A stretch of DNA of 64,000 nucleotides, from NCBI GenBank assembly GCA_036936625.1, contig JAUPFT010000026.1, forward strand, positions 35,056,513 through 35,120,512, read 5' to 3'. Positions within the stretch are counted from its first letter, which is position 1; each line of letters starts with the position of its first letter. Made by a program: the position numbers and the translations under genes. Source of the stretch: Parnassius smintheus behrii. Lineage: Eukaryota; Arthropoda; Insecta; Lepidoptera; Papilionidae. A model generated the notes under the pieces. That model did not search any database, had not been told where the DNA came from, and saw only the letters and a program-made list of their open reading frames with translations. Shown here in pieces: positions 42,142 through 53,559 of this stretch.

Positions 42142-42720
42142 TAATTTCTGGTCCATACGATCCGGGTACCTATGGATTTCTATTTTTATACAGTCCACTC
42201 CTCATAAAGATAATATCAAGTTCAATTTCTAAGGAAAACTTTGATATTTAATCTATTTTTCTTATAATTGAAAGTAACTAATTCATTTCAATTATAATCC
42301 TGCTAGACTTGAATGCTCGGGAAGTGTTTCGTAATGCTCAGACTTTGTAGACTTATCTTATTTGGTTGCGTTATAATTGCTAAGTTTATTTCGAATGTGC
42401 ATTGATAGTCTTACGCTTTGAAAATTATTATAATTTGAGGGTATTTTATAATTATTGTTAGAAAAAATTACTAAATCAGTTTATGGAAATGATCAATTTG
42501 GTCTTAGAATGATAGCACTTAAGTATGAATGCTTGTATATCTATGAATGTTGGGTCGTTTGTTAATTGTTATCTAATTCAAATGGTTAAAAAACGTTAAC
42601 ATTAAATTCAGTATTTGAATGTTAATTTAGTTTGGAGAAACTTAAATATTGTTTTAAATATCTGTCGTTAATAATTATACTTAGCATTCATATTTAATTT
42701 TTCGCTGTTATTTTATAATC
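42142..42720 (+). other. 5' untranslated region and primer-binding site of the young BEL element
   Basis: TTTCTGGTCCATACGATCC begins five bases after the LTR and is the likely primer-binding site, matching the position and TGGTCC start in the other BEL element. The remainder is AT-rich leader up to the gag ATG at 42721. Confidence 0.6.
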
Positions 42721-44000
42721 ATGTCGCAAGAAGAAATGAAACTTAAACTTTATACGTCACAGCGAGAGTATGTTTTTCGTTCTATTCAAACTCTTTTCGA
42801 TTTATCCACTCAAATACGGGAAGACTCCAGTTCTTCTAAAGTTAGCCAATTTAAATCTAGATTTCTTAAAATTGAGAACATTCGTGATGAATATGTGTTG
42901 CTTACGGAAAAAATTAATTCGTTAAAACTGGCACTGTTTCCTAAAGAAAAAATAGATATGCAAGCGTTGTCTGCATTTGATGATATGTACTATGAAGTTC
43001 TAAGTTTTGCCCGCGGAGATGTCCCTACCGGAGCGCAAACGAGGCAGCAGCCCAACGTCCGCTGACGTTAACTACACCTTTACGCCTGACGCGGAAAAGG
43101 TACAAGCTAGACTGCCACAAATTGAGCTTCTGAAGTTCGACGGAAAAATTGAGAATTGAAATCAATCGCGAATATTACTAAATTTCACTATCTCATTTCT
43201 TGTTTATCGGGATCCGCTTTAGGGATCGCAAAGAAGGTAAAATTAACTTCCGATAATTATGAGCTTGTATTCAATGAACTTATTAAGCGTTATCAAAATA
43301 AGCGCATTTTAGCAGTGGCGTATTTAGATCAAATAAATAACCATCCTTATTTAAAAACTCCTAATTTCAATGATTTACAAACATGTACTAATATTCTTTG
43401 TGAGTCAGTCAATGCCCTTAAGGCCTTAGAGCTAGATGACTTAGGCGATTTTATTTTATTTAACGCAGCGTTTCGCGCACTGGACTCCGATACGCGCCAC
43501 CGCTTCGAATCTGAAAATAAATCGTAAATTCCTTCTTTTCAAAGTCTTATGCAGTTTCTTCAAAACTATGCAAAAGTTTTAGAAATAAATGCTAGTGTTG
43601 ACATTAGGGCGCGATCTTCTCAATTTTTAGGCGGTAAACAGATCAAGAATGTTTCACCGCGGGCACCGAACCTGAAAGGTTCCGTGCTCACTACTCAGTC
43701 TAAGCCTACTAGTTCGAAGCAGCTGGCTTCACTAGAGTGCTATTATTGTGGCGCAGCACACAGTATCTATAAGTGCCCCACTTTTCAATCTTTGGACACC
43801 AGTGCTAGAATAAATATTGTCAAACAAAATAATTTATGCATTGACTGTTTACGAAAACATTCTCTTGATAAATGCGTCTCAAAAATGAGATGTTTTATCT
43901 GTAGTTGTAATCATCACACTCTGGTACACATCGACAACCAAGTTCGATCACCGACCGCGGTGGCCACCGGTTCGAGTAGTGCAGTGGCTTCGTGGGAGAG
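42721..44000 (+). pseudogene. BEL gag, several breaks
   Basis: It starts at ATG 42721 (MSQEEMKLKLYTSQREYVF). The frame ends at a TGA at 43063-43065, but in the next frame ADVNYTFTP...LPQIELLKFDGKIEN continues to a second TGA where the family has Trp. About 15-20 residues are missing before KFHYLISCLSGSALGIAK, and a TAA lies at 43525-43527. The zinc-knuckle region follows, with CYYCGAAHSIYKC, CIDCLRKHSLDKC and CFICSCNHHTLVH, the triple-knuckle pattern of BEL Gag. No functional Gag can be made. Confidence 0.85.
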
Positions 44001-46367
44001 GCTCGTGGCCCGTGCGTGGTGCTGCTCGGGACGTGCATGGTGCGTGTGCAGGACTCTAGTGGCACGTTCCATCAAGTTAGAGCGCTCATCGATAGCGGCG
44101 CTCAGGACTGCTTCATCACCATGAAATGCGCAAAGAGACTTGGTTTTCAATTACGTCGATGCACCACAACTGTGGCTGGACTTGGACAACAGTCTGTGTG
44201 TCAAGTCAAGGGAGTGACTCAATGCTCTATACGCCCGTGTGATTCGAATGACCCACAATTTGATATTAATCCTATAGTCATCGATAGCATTACTTCTAAA
44301 ATGCCAACCACTGTTATTCCTCTAGCGGTTCGAGACTGTTATAAACACTTAGTATTAGCGGACCGTGACTTTGACAAACCGTCTGATGTTGATTTATTGC
44401 TAGGTGCTGAAGTATTTCATCACATCTACGACGGCCGTGTCATTCAACCAGAGCCCGGCTATCCTGCTGCTTTACATAGCGTCTTTGGGTGGGTTCTCTC
44501 AGGACCCACCAATGTGGAGAGTCCGGTAAAATCGGTTGGCACTTCGTTAATTACTTCAACCAATTCATTGGAGAAGATGATGAAACGATTTTGGGAAGTC
44601 GAGGAACCGCCTCATCAACATATACCTGCTCCAGAAGATGAGGAGGTCGAACGCCTGTATTCCACTCAAACTTATAGGGAATCGGACGGTCGATATGTAG
44701 TCCCTATCTTATTGACGCAGTCGTCTGTCAATATGGGAGGCTCATATAATAGTTCTTTGTCGCAGTTTATAAATCTTGAGAAAAAACTTAGCCGACAACC
44801 AGATCTTAAATCACTTTATAACGATTTTATGCGTGATTATGAGCAGCTTAATCATATGCAATCAGTGGGAAGGGATATTGCCCCTGGTAGATATTTCATT
44901 CCTCACCATTGTGTGATTCGTCCAGACAGCATAACGACCAAACTTCGCGTTGTATTCAATGCGAGTCACAAGACGACTAATGCACTATCTTTAAATGATA
45001 TTGTTTACACTGGACCGAAGTTACAGGCTGATTTGGTTGACATTATTACTGGATTTCGGGTCCATAATATAGTTTTTACATGTGACATATCTAAGATGTA
45101 CAGGCAAATCTTGATAAGGCCTGAGGATCGAGTGTGGCAACACGTACTATAGCGTGAATCCCCTTCCTTGCCTGTTCAAGAATTTGAACTTCGTACGGTC
45201 ACATACGGAGTCAAAAGCTCGCCGTACTTAGCGATACGAACATTACATCAGTTAGCTGCAGATCACGGTGATCAGTTTCCTCATGCAGCTGAAGCTCTTC
45301 GGCATCATACTTACATGGACGATATTACTACAGGTGCTTCCTCAGTCGAAGCAGCCTCTCAGCTTAAAGAAGATTTAATCAATCTTCTTAATTGTGCTCA
45401 GCTAGACTTGCGTAAGTGGAGCAGTAACAGCCCTTTATTTCTTCGATCGTTACCCATGGAACATTGTCAGTCTCCGAAGACATTTTCTGATGATAGTTCA
45501 ATAACACTTAAGGTTTTAGGAGTTCAATGGGATCCTGCGGAAGACTATTTCACTTACTCCGTCTCTCCTGTGAATGTGGAGTTTACGAAACGTTCAATCC
45601 TGTCCCACGTTGCTAGTATTTATGATCCGTTGGGTTGGCTTCAAAACTTATGGTGTATTGGATTGTCTTGGGATGAAATCATGCCCGCCAATCTGTGTGA
45701 CGATTGGGTTTCATTTGTGTCTGACTTGTCTAATATAAAATCGATAAAAATCCCTCGTAAAACCGTGATTGATTTAACAGCTACACACCAGCTGGTTGGG
45801 TTTTGCGATGGATCAACCAAAGCATATGGGTGCTGTGTCTATCTCCGATCAAGTATCGATGATCAAAACCAAGTTTCTCTTTTGATTTCTAAATCTAAAG
45901 TGGCTCCGATTAAGCCTCTAACAGTTAATCGTTTGGAATTGTGCGGTGCGCTCTTGTTATCACGTACTCTCAAACACATGCAAACTTTACTTATTTCGAA
46001 AATAAATATATCTCATATTGTAGCCTACACTGATAGCTCAACTGTATTAGATTGGATCAATACAGAGGCATACAAATTGAAACCTTTTGTTGCGCATCGA
46101 GTAGTTAAAATAACTGACGCAGTTGAACCTTCTACCTGGAGGCATGTCTCGACTCAGGAAAATCCTGCTGACTTTCCTAGCCGAGGTCTCTCGTGTGCAG
46201 AATTGGTAAATTGCAAGCGATGGTGGCCAGGACCAGATTGGATGCTTAGTAGTCCAGATCACTGGCCAGCTCAAATTCGGTGTAAGCCCCAGGATGAGTT
46301 GCCAGAGTTGAGAACACGCTGGCAGTTACTTCAAAAGTTTTCTCAAAGTTTTTGGCGTATTTGGTAA
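43992..46367 (+). pseudogene. BEL pol: protease, RT, RNase H (nonsense codon in RT)
   Basis: The protease is ALIDSGAQDCFIT (active-site DSG), followed by the DUF1758-like region (LLLGAEVFHHI, HSVFGWVLSG). RT has LRVVFNASHKT, FTCDISKMYRQI (motif A), FELRTVTYGVKSSPYLA and HHTYMDDITTGA (motif C). RNase H has FCDGSTKAYGCCVY, NRLELCGALLL and YTDSSTVLDWI. A TAG at 45150-45152 sits where the family has Trp (VWQHVL-*-RESPS). At 46295 the frame passes abruptly into integrase C-terminal residues (TRWQLLQKFSQSFWRIW) and stops at a TAA at 46365-46367. Confidence 0.9.
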
Positions 46368-46607
46368 AGTGATTATTTACATACGCTTCAACAAAAGGTT
46401 AAGTGGTTTAAGGATCACAAACATCCTAATATTTGTCAACTCGTTTCAATCATTGAACCTAATCTATCACCTAACGAATGGCGCCTAGGTCGAGTAGTCC
46501 AAATCCACCCCGGAAAGGACAATATTATCCGGGTTGTGACCTTAAAGACCAAAAGAGGCCTACTTACAAGACCAGTAGTCAAAGTCTGCCCTCTTCCTCT
46601 TGATTGA
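46295..46607 (+). pseudogene. BEL integrase C-terminal stub after deletion of the catalytic core
   Basis: SFWRIW, a stop, then DYLHTLQQKVKWF, LGRVVQIHPGKDNIIRVVTL and RPVVKVCPLPLD with a TGA. This is the same end as in the integrase at 3-899. The zinc-binding and D,D,E parts, which normally separate RNase H from this end, are completely absent. Confidence 0.9.
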
Positions 46608-46837
46608 ATCTTATTTTTATTGTTTTATTAAGCTAGATTGTAAGTTCTAATTTTAAAATTAAATTAACTAAGTTTGATCTTCTTTTGTAGTTTAGTTAGG
46701 GTTATCAATGCACAACTTAGCTCAGATATCTATTTAGTTTATATTAATTTAGATGCTATGAGCAACTGGGGACCTGGAAAGCTGCCAGGTCGATGGTTGT
46801 CTTGTGAAATCCCTAGGTGATTTCAGGTGGGAGGGAA

Positions 46838-47304
46838 TGTTGTGGCTTCGGAACAGTCCCGATATAACATCCTTTTCCTAAGTGTTTCCTATCCTCCCGT
46901 CTCCCCCGTCTACGCACTGCTCAGAATGGTGCGCCACCTATTCGTCGAGAAAAATAAGAAGCAAGATGGCCGCGCACGCATAAAACGTGTTCGTTACCGC
47001 TCGTTTAAAAATAACCAATAAATAAGTTGTAAGACTATCGTGCAATTGCTCGTGTCCATATACATTCGAAGTGCAGTGTGGTATCTGTGTATACACGAGA
47101 ACTTCAGCCTAAATATACAGACTTCACCATAACCACGAGGAGTGCTCCAGTCTTGTGAGTATCCTTACCTTATCTACCCAGTTCTAAAGCTATCTTCGTT
47201 TACTTCCCGGTTGGGATCATCGGGTTAGCCAGCCCTTGGTCTGGTTGTTCTCTGGTTCCCAAAACCACCCACGAAACACATTGCGAAACATTCAAGCCGT
47301 AACA
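46838..47304 (+). repeat. 3' LTR of the young BEL element (467 bp)
   Basis: Same limits as the 5' copy. It contains a canonical AATAAA at 47017-47022. Confidence 0.95.
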
Positions 47305-47309
47305 CCCAT

Positions 47310-47621
47310 AATACTTGTTTTTGATAAAGCTGTTTGAAATCATCCTGTATACAATAAGTCTTTATATTGCGTTCTCATAGATATAGTTCATACTAAAGTT
47401 TCGTTTAAGGTAGGAAATAAATGATGTTTAATTTTGACAAATAACGCTATTTCTAGAATATACAGGCACGGAAAAGTTATTAATTTACGGGCTTTGAAAA
47501 CACACAACTGTCGGAAAACTTTAAATTAAATATGCAGCGCTTTTGCGTTTTGAAAATGCTTTCCCTATCGCCGCAGTTACCCCAGAATATTATACCATAT
47601 ACAATATACAATACCTTTTAT
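47310..47621. other. No feature seen
   Basis: About 310 bases of AT-rich sequence between the BEL element and the next LINE. Confidence 0.4.
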
Positions 47622-48725
47622 ACATCATCATCATCATTACATCCCTTCACAAGTCCACTGCTGAACATAGGCCTCCCCCAAGTAATGCCACAAAGCACGG
47701 TCCTGAGCCACCTGCATCCATCGACTTTCTGCATATCTTTCCAGGTCGTCACTCCATCTAGTGGGGGGTCTACTGGTCTACTCGCCTACTGGTACGAGGC
47801 TGCCACTCAAGAACCTTTCTTCCCCATCGGTTGTCGGTTCTTCGAGCTATATGGCCGGCCCATTGCCACTTCAGCTTACTAATCCGTTGGGCTATGTCAG
47901 TCACTCTGGTTTTACTGCGGATATCCTCATTTCTGAGTCTATCACGCAGAGAAACTCCGAGCATAGCCCTATCCATAGCTAGCTGAGCGACCTTGAGCTT
48001 CCTCATACGGCCAGCAGTGAAGGACCACGTCTCAGATCCGTAAGTCATCACTGGCAACACGCACTGGTTGTACAATCTAGTTTTTAGAGATTGAGGTATA
48101 CCTGACGAGAAGATATGTCGTAATTTCCCGAACGCTGCCCAGCCGAGTTGAATCCGTCGATTGACCTCTCGGTCGAAGTTGGCCTTACCTAGTCGGACTA
48201 TTCGTCCCAGGTAAACGTACTCGTCAACAACTTCGAGCATAGTGCTTCCAACCACTACCGGCATAGGTGTGACATGGACAATAAACATGATCTTTGTTTT
48301 GTCCATGTTCATCTTAAGACCTATCCGTTGGGAGGCACTATTGAGGTCACTGAGCATAGTGCTTAAGTCCTCCAGTGATTCTGCCATAAGGACTATATCG
48401 TCGGCAAATCGAAGGTGAGTGATGTACTCGACATTGATATTAATAACGTATCCTTTCCAGTCCAGTAGCTTGAAAACGTCTTCGAATGCAGCGGTGAAGA
48501 GTTTCGGGGATATAACGTCACACTGTCTTACACCTCTCTGCAGTTGGATAGGTTTCGAGCTCTGGTTCTGTACTCGGATAGCCATCGTAGCCCAACTGTA
48601 CAAACACTTCACCACTTCGATATACCGACAGTCAACTTGGCACCGCTGAAAGGACTGTAGCACCGCCAAAATTTCGACGGAATCAAAAGCTTTCTCATAG
48701 TCCACATAAGCCAGGCAAAGTCCAA
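47622..48725 (-). pseudogene. RTE-type LINE, 5'-truncated RT with long open frame
   Basis: It starts inside RT at LCLAYVDYEKAFDSVE (motif A), then LQRGVRQCDVISPKLF (motif B), LRFADDIVLMAE (motif C) and MNMDKTKIMF. The C-terminal MTYGSETWSFT and KLKWQWAGHIARR are typical of RTE/BovB-like LINEs. A 311-codon frame (48705-47770) is intact. An 8-base duplication (GTAGACCA) near 47780 then shifts it, and the RW...AYVQQWT tail follows in another frame to a TAA near 47637. The (ATG)n-type tail at 47622-47636 marks the 3' end. No endonuclease remains. Confidence 0.9.
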
Positions 48726-48869
48726 ATACCCTTTACTGAACACTAAAAAATACAACATAGCAAGAAACAAACAAAGAGAAAAACAAAAGGCGTTATTATT
48801 GCTATGCAGCAATCTCTTCCAGACAACCTAAATAGGAAATAAAAATAACTGAAAAGTTAAGTAATGGAG
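48726..48869. other. Short spacer between RTE copies
   Basis: AT-rich, no feature. Confidence 0.4.
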
Positions 48870-50138
48870 GATAGAGTGCATACATAAACACTCACGCCTG
48901 TCACCCAGAGGGGTAGGCAGAGACTACAGTTTTCCATTTGGCACGATCCTGACACACCTCTTTCGCCTCCTTCACATCCATACACCTACGCATACATGCT
49001 CGTTGGTTAAGGGTACTACTGATTTGGCCCGTTTCCAATAAATCGCCAATTTGGTCGATAAATTTTCGCCTAGGACGTCCCTTTCCGATTCTGCCATTCA
49101 CTTCTGCAACATAAATTTTCTTTGTCACTCTTTCCTCGTTCATTCTTTCCACATGACCAAATCACCGAAGCATTCCTTTTTTAATTCTGGTCACAATATC
49201 ATCTTGCAAACCACACTCTTCTCTTATTACACAATTTCTTACCCTGTCATTCAGATTCAGCCCCAACATACTCCTTAACGACCGCATTTCTACTGCGTTT
49301 ATTCTACTCTCGTGCTTCTTCTGCCACACCCAACTTTCACTACCATACGTTAAAGTAGGGACCAACACAGCATTGTGAATTGCCATACGTGCCTTTTTCG
49401 ACACATTTTGACTCTTCACAATAGAGTGCAAGGCCCCATTTACTCTATTTCCCGCATTCACTCGTCTTTCTATATCCTTATCATATCTCCCTTCCCTACT
49501 AAATACGCAGCCCAAATATACAAACTCATCTACTTGCTCGATCAAGTCCCCTTCTATTCTTATTTCACAAATCGTTTTACTTTCTTCTCTTTCAAAAACC
49601 ATAACCTTCGTCTTACTTGCGTTCACTTTCATACCCCTTTCTTTTAATGATCTGTTCATTAATGTAACCATCATTTGCAACTCGGCCGCCGACGACGCAA
49701 GAATGACTTGATCAGCGGCGTACAAAAGGCATTTGACGGTTAACTCACCCATTCCTAATCCGCATTCTTCAACTTTCAAATTTTGCAAACAACTGTCCAT
49801 AAATAGGTTGAACAGCCACGGGGAAGCCACACATCCCTGTCTGATACCTTTATGGATATCAAACCAGTCCAAGTAGACCCCGTTGATCCTAACACAAGCA
49901 CTAGAGTCCCTATAAAGAGACTCTAATGCCTGTATCAAGCCAGCGCTCAACCCAAATGATTTCAGTGTTTGCCATAGCAAATCCCTATCCACTCTGTCAT
50001 AGGCCTTTGCCAAGTCCATGAACGCACAAAAAACCTTTTATTTTTTGGCCAGAAACTTCTCCGCGATCATGCGCATGGAAAAGACTTGATCTGTACATCC
50101 CATTCCCTTTCTAAATCCCGCTTGCTCGATAGAGTGCA
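48870..50138 (-). mobile_element. RTE LINE (second family), 5'-truncated, with 11-bp target duplication
   Basis: GATAGAGTGCA at 48870-48880 and 50128-50138 flanks the copy (48881-50127). RT starts at QAGFRKGMGCTDQVFSM. It continues with FMDLAKAYDRVDRDLL (motif A), IRQGCVASPWLFNLF (motif B) and LLYAADQVILAS (motif C, where the first Asp of YADD is Ala). It ends after VVSAYPSG at a TGA at 48899-48901 and a short 3' UTR. Stops lie at about 50039 and 49160. It is the same family as the next element but in opposite orientation. Confidence 0.95.
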
Positions 50139-50159
50139 CTATATATAATATTGTAATCT

Positions 50160-50371
50160 GTAATGGGGGATAAGTCGCTCGCGTCCGTAGGCTTTGATCA
50201 CCTGTTCCCAGGCCCACCCTACACGTGTCCCCCGGTCGGTGCTAAATGAGCGACAAGCCGATACCACAGACTCGGCTCCACGCCGTGGTAGCGGCGTTAA
50301 ATATACCACCCCATTTCGCACCATGAGGAATTGAATTAAAGAAATGGCCTCGAGTTCCCGGCGCCCCTTTA
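50160..50371 (+). promoter_or_regulatory. Structured 5' UTR of the RTE LINE, possible HDV-like ribozyme
   Basis: GGGGGA (50165-50170) is followed by GTCGCTC (50174-50180), which pairs exactly with GAGCGAC (50248-50254). CACC (50215-50218) can pair with GGTG (50238-50241), and CTAAAT sits directly before the second GAGCGAC strand. This order resembles the P1-P2-P3-P4-J4/2-P2' layout of HDV-like ribozymes known at the 5' ends of several LINEs. P1 pairing (with TTCCCA at 50205-50210) is weak. Not proven. Confidence 0.35.
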
Positions 50372-51601
50372 ATGGGGCACGGGTGCGAAGAATCTCCGGG
50401 AAAAAAATCGGCGACGAGTCCCCCCGTCACGTTCTGTCTCCCGGAGAGGCGAAGAGGTGAAAAGTGGATTGCAGAGGCCCGTCTGGCTACGTTGAATGTA
50501 TGTGGGGCAATGAATGATAAAACGGATGAAGTATGCGATATGATGTATGATAGAGGAATAGATGTGTTATGTGTAAATGAGACGAAGCGGAAGAGAAAGG
50601 ATGTCACTACACATGGAATATATACCGCTTACTGGTGCGGTGTAGACGAGACCGAGCGGGCATGCCAGGGAGTCGGTATCATCCTTTCAGAAAGAATGGG
50701 TCAATGTGTGAAAGAGTATGAATGTGTAAGCCCAAGACTGCTATGGATACGAATGAAAGTGGGCTTAAAGAAGTTGTTTGTGTTAGGGGTCTACGCCCCA
50801 GACATGTCTAAGCCCACTTATATCCGAGAACAGTTTCGGGAAATGGTAAGGATGGTGTTAATGAAGTGTAAGGGAAATGAAAATATTATTATGCTAGGAG
50901 ATTTTAATGGAAGGGTTGGGGTGAAGAGGCTTGGTTATGAAAGGATATTGGGAACGTTTGGTGATGAAAGTATAAATGAGAATGGTAAAAGTCTCCTCAC
51001 CGTATGTATGGAAAGTAATCTTTTTGTGACGAACACTTGCTTTCGCTACAAGAGGATTCACATGTATACTTGGGTAAGAGGTGACGATAGAAGCATGATA
51101 GATTTCATAATTGTGGATGAAAGATTGAGGGGCGCAGTGGTAGATATGAGGATTTACCGGGGTTCTGACGTAGGAACGGATCATTATTTAGTTTTATGCC
51201 GAATTAATGGTCTATTCAGGCGTTCGCGCCATCGATCGTCTGTGTCTACCACTGCATTACAGCGTATTAGAACAGAAAGGTTACAGGATGAAAGTGATAA
51301 AAGCAAGTTCAAATGTAGACTGAAAGAAAATATAAGTGGTTTGGATGAATTATGTATGAAGGAGTTAGACTTGGAGAATATATGGCAAAATGTAAAGACA
51401 GGTTTAGTGGATACAGCTACCGAAGTATGTGGTGTTAGTAAGAGAAAGAATGAAAGGAAAAATAATACGTTATGGTGGGATGATGAGGTACGTATGGAAG
51501 TTGAAGCAAAGAAGAGAGCATGGCTAGATTTACTAGCAACAAAGGCTGGTAATTCTAGCGGTACGAATGGTGATATTGAAAGAAAAAAAGGCAGTCTTTA
51601 G
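50372..51601 (+). pseudogene. RTE ORF, APE endonuclease part
   Basis: The ATG at 50372 opens the frame, but an earlier or non-AUG start cannot be excluded. The endonuclease motifs are present: ARLATLNVCGAM, VLCVNETKRKRKD (Glu), GVGIILSERM, NIIMLGDFNGRVG, YTWVRGDDRSMIDFII and GSDVGTDHYLVL (TDH in place of SDH). The protein continues into the linker before RT and is cut by a frameshift in the run of A at about 51582-51590 (TAG at 51599-51601). It would nick the target DNA for priming. Confidence 0.9.
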
Positions 51602-53289
51602 ACATCTTAATAAGAGAGTAAAAGAAGTAGTTGAAAAAAAAAGCAATAAAGAACGGATAAGAATGATAGAAGAATATTGGATAACTTCCAGGCAAATATT
51701 AAAATGTTCTGGTAACTTGTAAGGACTGCCAGGGGACATTCAAAACAGCCTATGATGAATGCTATAAGAGACGAGAATGGCTATATTCTGAATGATGAAG
51801 TTTTGAGTTTAAAGAGATGGAAGGAATATTTTGAAAGCGTGTTTATGGGTGAGGAGACAACGTGTGTACTAAGTGAAGTAGAAACACCGAAAGAAGAGGA
51901 AAGAGGTAGCGAGATAAGTATAGATGAAATAATGAAAGCAATGAAAACATGAAAGCAGGTAAGGCTGCCGGATATGATAGAGTTTCACTCGAAATGCTAA
52001 GGGCTGTAGAGGAAGTGGTGGCGGGCCTGCTGCACATCTTGTTTAATTTATGCTGGGAACTGAAGCGGGTACCGGTAGACTGGTGCAAATCCGTGATAGT
52101 CCCAGTACATAAAGGAAGAGGGTCGCAGCAGGACTGTAAAAACTACCGTGGTATCAGCCTTCTTAGCATTGTGGGAAAACTGTATGCTAAGGTACTGATT
52201 AAAAGGGTCATGAAAGAAACTGATGGAAAAATTTGGAATGTGCAAGCGGGATTTAGAAAGGGAATGGGATGTACAGATCAAGTCTTTTCCATGCGTATGA
52301 TCGCGGAGAAGTTGCTGGCCAAAAACCAAAAGGTTTTTTGTGCGTTTATGGACTTGGAAAAGGCCTATGACAGAGTGGATAGGGATTTGCTATGGCAAAC
52401 ACTGAACTCATTTGGGTTGAGCGCTGGCTTGATACAGGCATTGGAGTCTCTTTATAGGGACTCTAGTGCTTGTGTTAGGATCAACGAGGTCTACTCGGAC
52501 TGGTTTGACATCCATAAAGGTATCAGACAGGGCTGTGTGGCTTCCCCGTGGCTGTTCAACCTATTTATGGACAGTTGTTTGCAAAATTTGAAAGTTGAAG
52601 AATGCGGATTAAGAATGGATGAGTTAACCGTCAAATGCCTTTTGTACGCCGATGATCAAGTTATTCTTGCGTCGTCGGCGGCCGAGTTGCAAATGATGGT
52701 TACATTAATGAACGGATCGTTAAAAGAAAGGGGTATGAAAGTGAACGCAAGTAAGACGAAGGTTATGGTTTTTGAAAGAGAAGAAAGTAAAACGATTTGT
52801 GAAATAAGAATAGAAGGGGAGTTGATCGAGCAATTAGATGAGTTTGTATATTTGGGCTGCGTATTTAGCAGGGATGGGAGATATGATAAGGATATAGAAC
52901 GACGGGTGAATGCGGGAAATAGAGTAAATGGGGCCTTGCACTCTTCTGTGAAGAGTCAAAATGTGTCGAAAAAGGCACGTATGGCAATTCACAATGCTGT
53001 GTTGGTTCCTAGTTTAACGTATGGTAGCGAAAGTTGGGTGTGGCAGAAGAAGCACGAGAGTAGAATAAATGCAGTAGAAATGCGGTCATTAAGGAGTATG
53101 TTAGGGCTGAATCTGAATAACAGAGTAAGAAATTGTGTAATAAGAGAAGAGTGTGGTTTGCAAGATGACGTGGTGACCAGGATTAAGAAAGGAATGCTTC
53201 GGTTGTTTGGTCATGTGGAAATAATGAATGAGGAAAGAGTGACAAAGAAAATTTATGTTGCTGAAGTGAGTCGGAAAGGGACCTCCTAG
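51602..53289 (+). pseudogene. RTE ORF, reverse transcriptase part
   Basis: A linker in mixed frames (MMNAIRDENGYILNDEVLSL at 51752) ends at a TGA at 51950-51952. A one-base change then leads into the long frame 51949-53289: KAAGYDRVSLEML, NYRGISLLSIVGKLYAKVLI, NVQAGFRKGMG, CAFMDLEKAYDRVDRD (motif A), IRQGCVASPWLFN (motif B), LLYADDQVILASS (motif C intact), YGSESWVWQKKHESR and KGMLRLFGHVE. A frameshift after VAEVSRKGTS separates the last about 40 residues (MDVKEAREVCQ...). Three or four small breaks in all. Confidence 0.9.
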
Positions 53290-53559
53290 GCAAAAATTTA
53301 TCGACCAAATTGGCGATTTATTGAAAACGGTCCAAATTAGGAGTACCCTTAACCGACGCGCATGTGTATGGATGTGAAGGAGGCAAGAGAGGTATGTCAG
53401 TATCGTGCCAAATGGAAGTCTCTGCCTACCCCTCTGGGTAACAGGCGTGAGTGTTTATGTATTTAAGTAATCTATAAATATAAAATAAATTTAATAAACA
53501 TGTTATATAATAATTCATTCTTCGGAGTGAACGATTAGCTGCAAACATTTTACGAGACA

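Larger units (their letters stand above)
41670..47309 (+). mobile_element. Young BEL/Pao retrotransposon with both LTRs and target duplication
   Basis: CCCAT at 41670-41674 and 47305-47309 is a 5-bp target duplication, and the element is 41675-47304. The LTRs are 467 bp each and differ at one base (41855 T, 47018 A). Internal parts are a 5' region with a TGGTCC-type primer site, gag, protease, RT, RNase H and a stub of integrase, and a purine tract (GGTGGGAGGGAA) before the 3' LTR. The insertion is recent, yet gag and pol are broken and the integrase core is deleted. Confidence 0.95.
50160..53466 (+). mobile_element. RTE LINE, full length (about 3.3 kb)
   Basis: It contains a GC-rich structured 5' UTR, APE endonuclease, RT and a short 3' UTR ending GTGTTTATGTA, the same end as in the inverted copy. 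GTAATCT at 50153-50159 and 53467-53473 may be its target duplication. The coding sequence has only a few single-base breaks, so this copy is relatively young. Confidence 0.85.
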
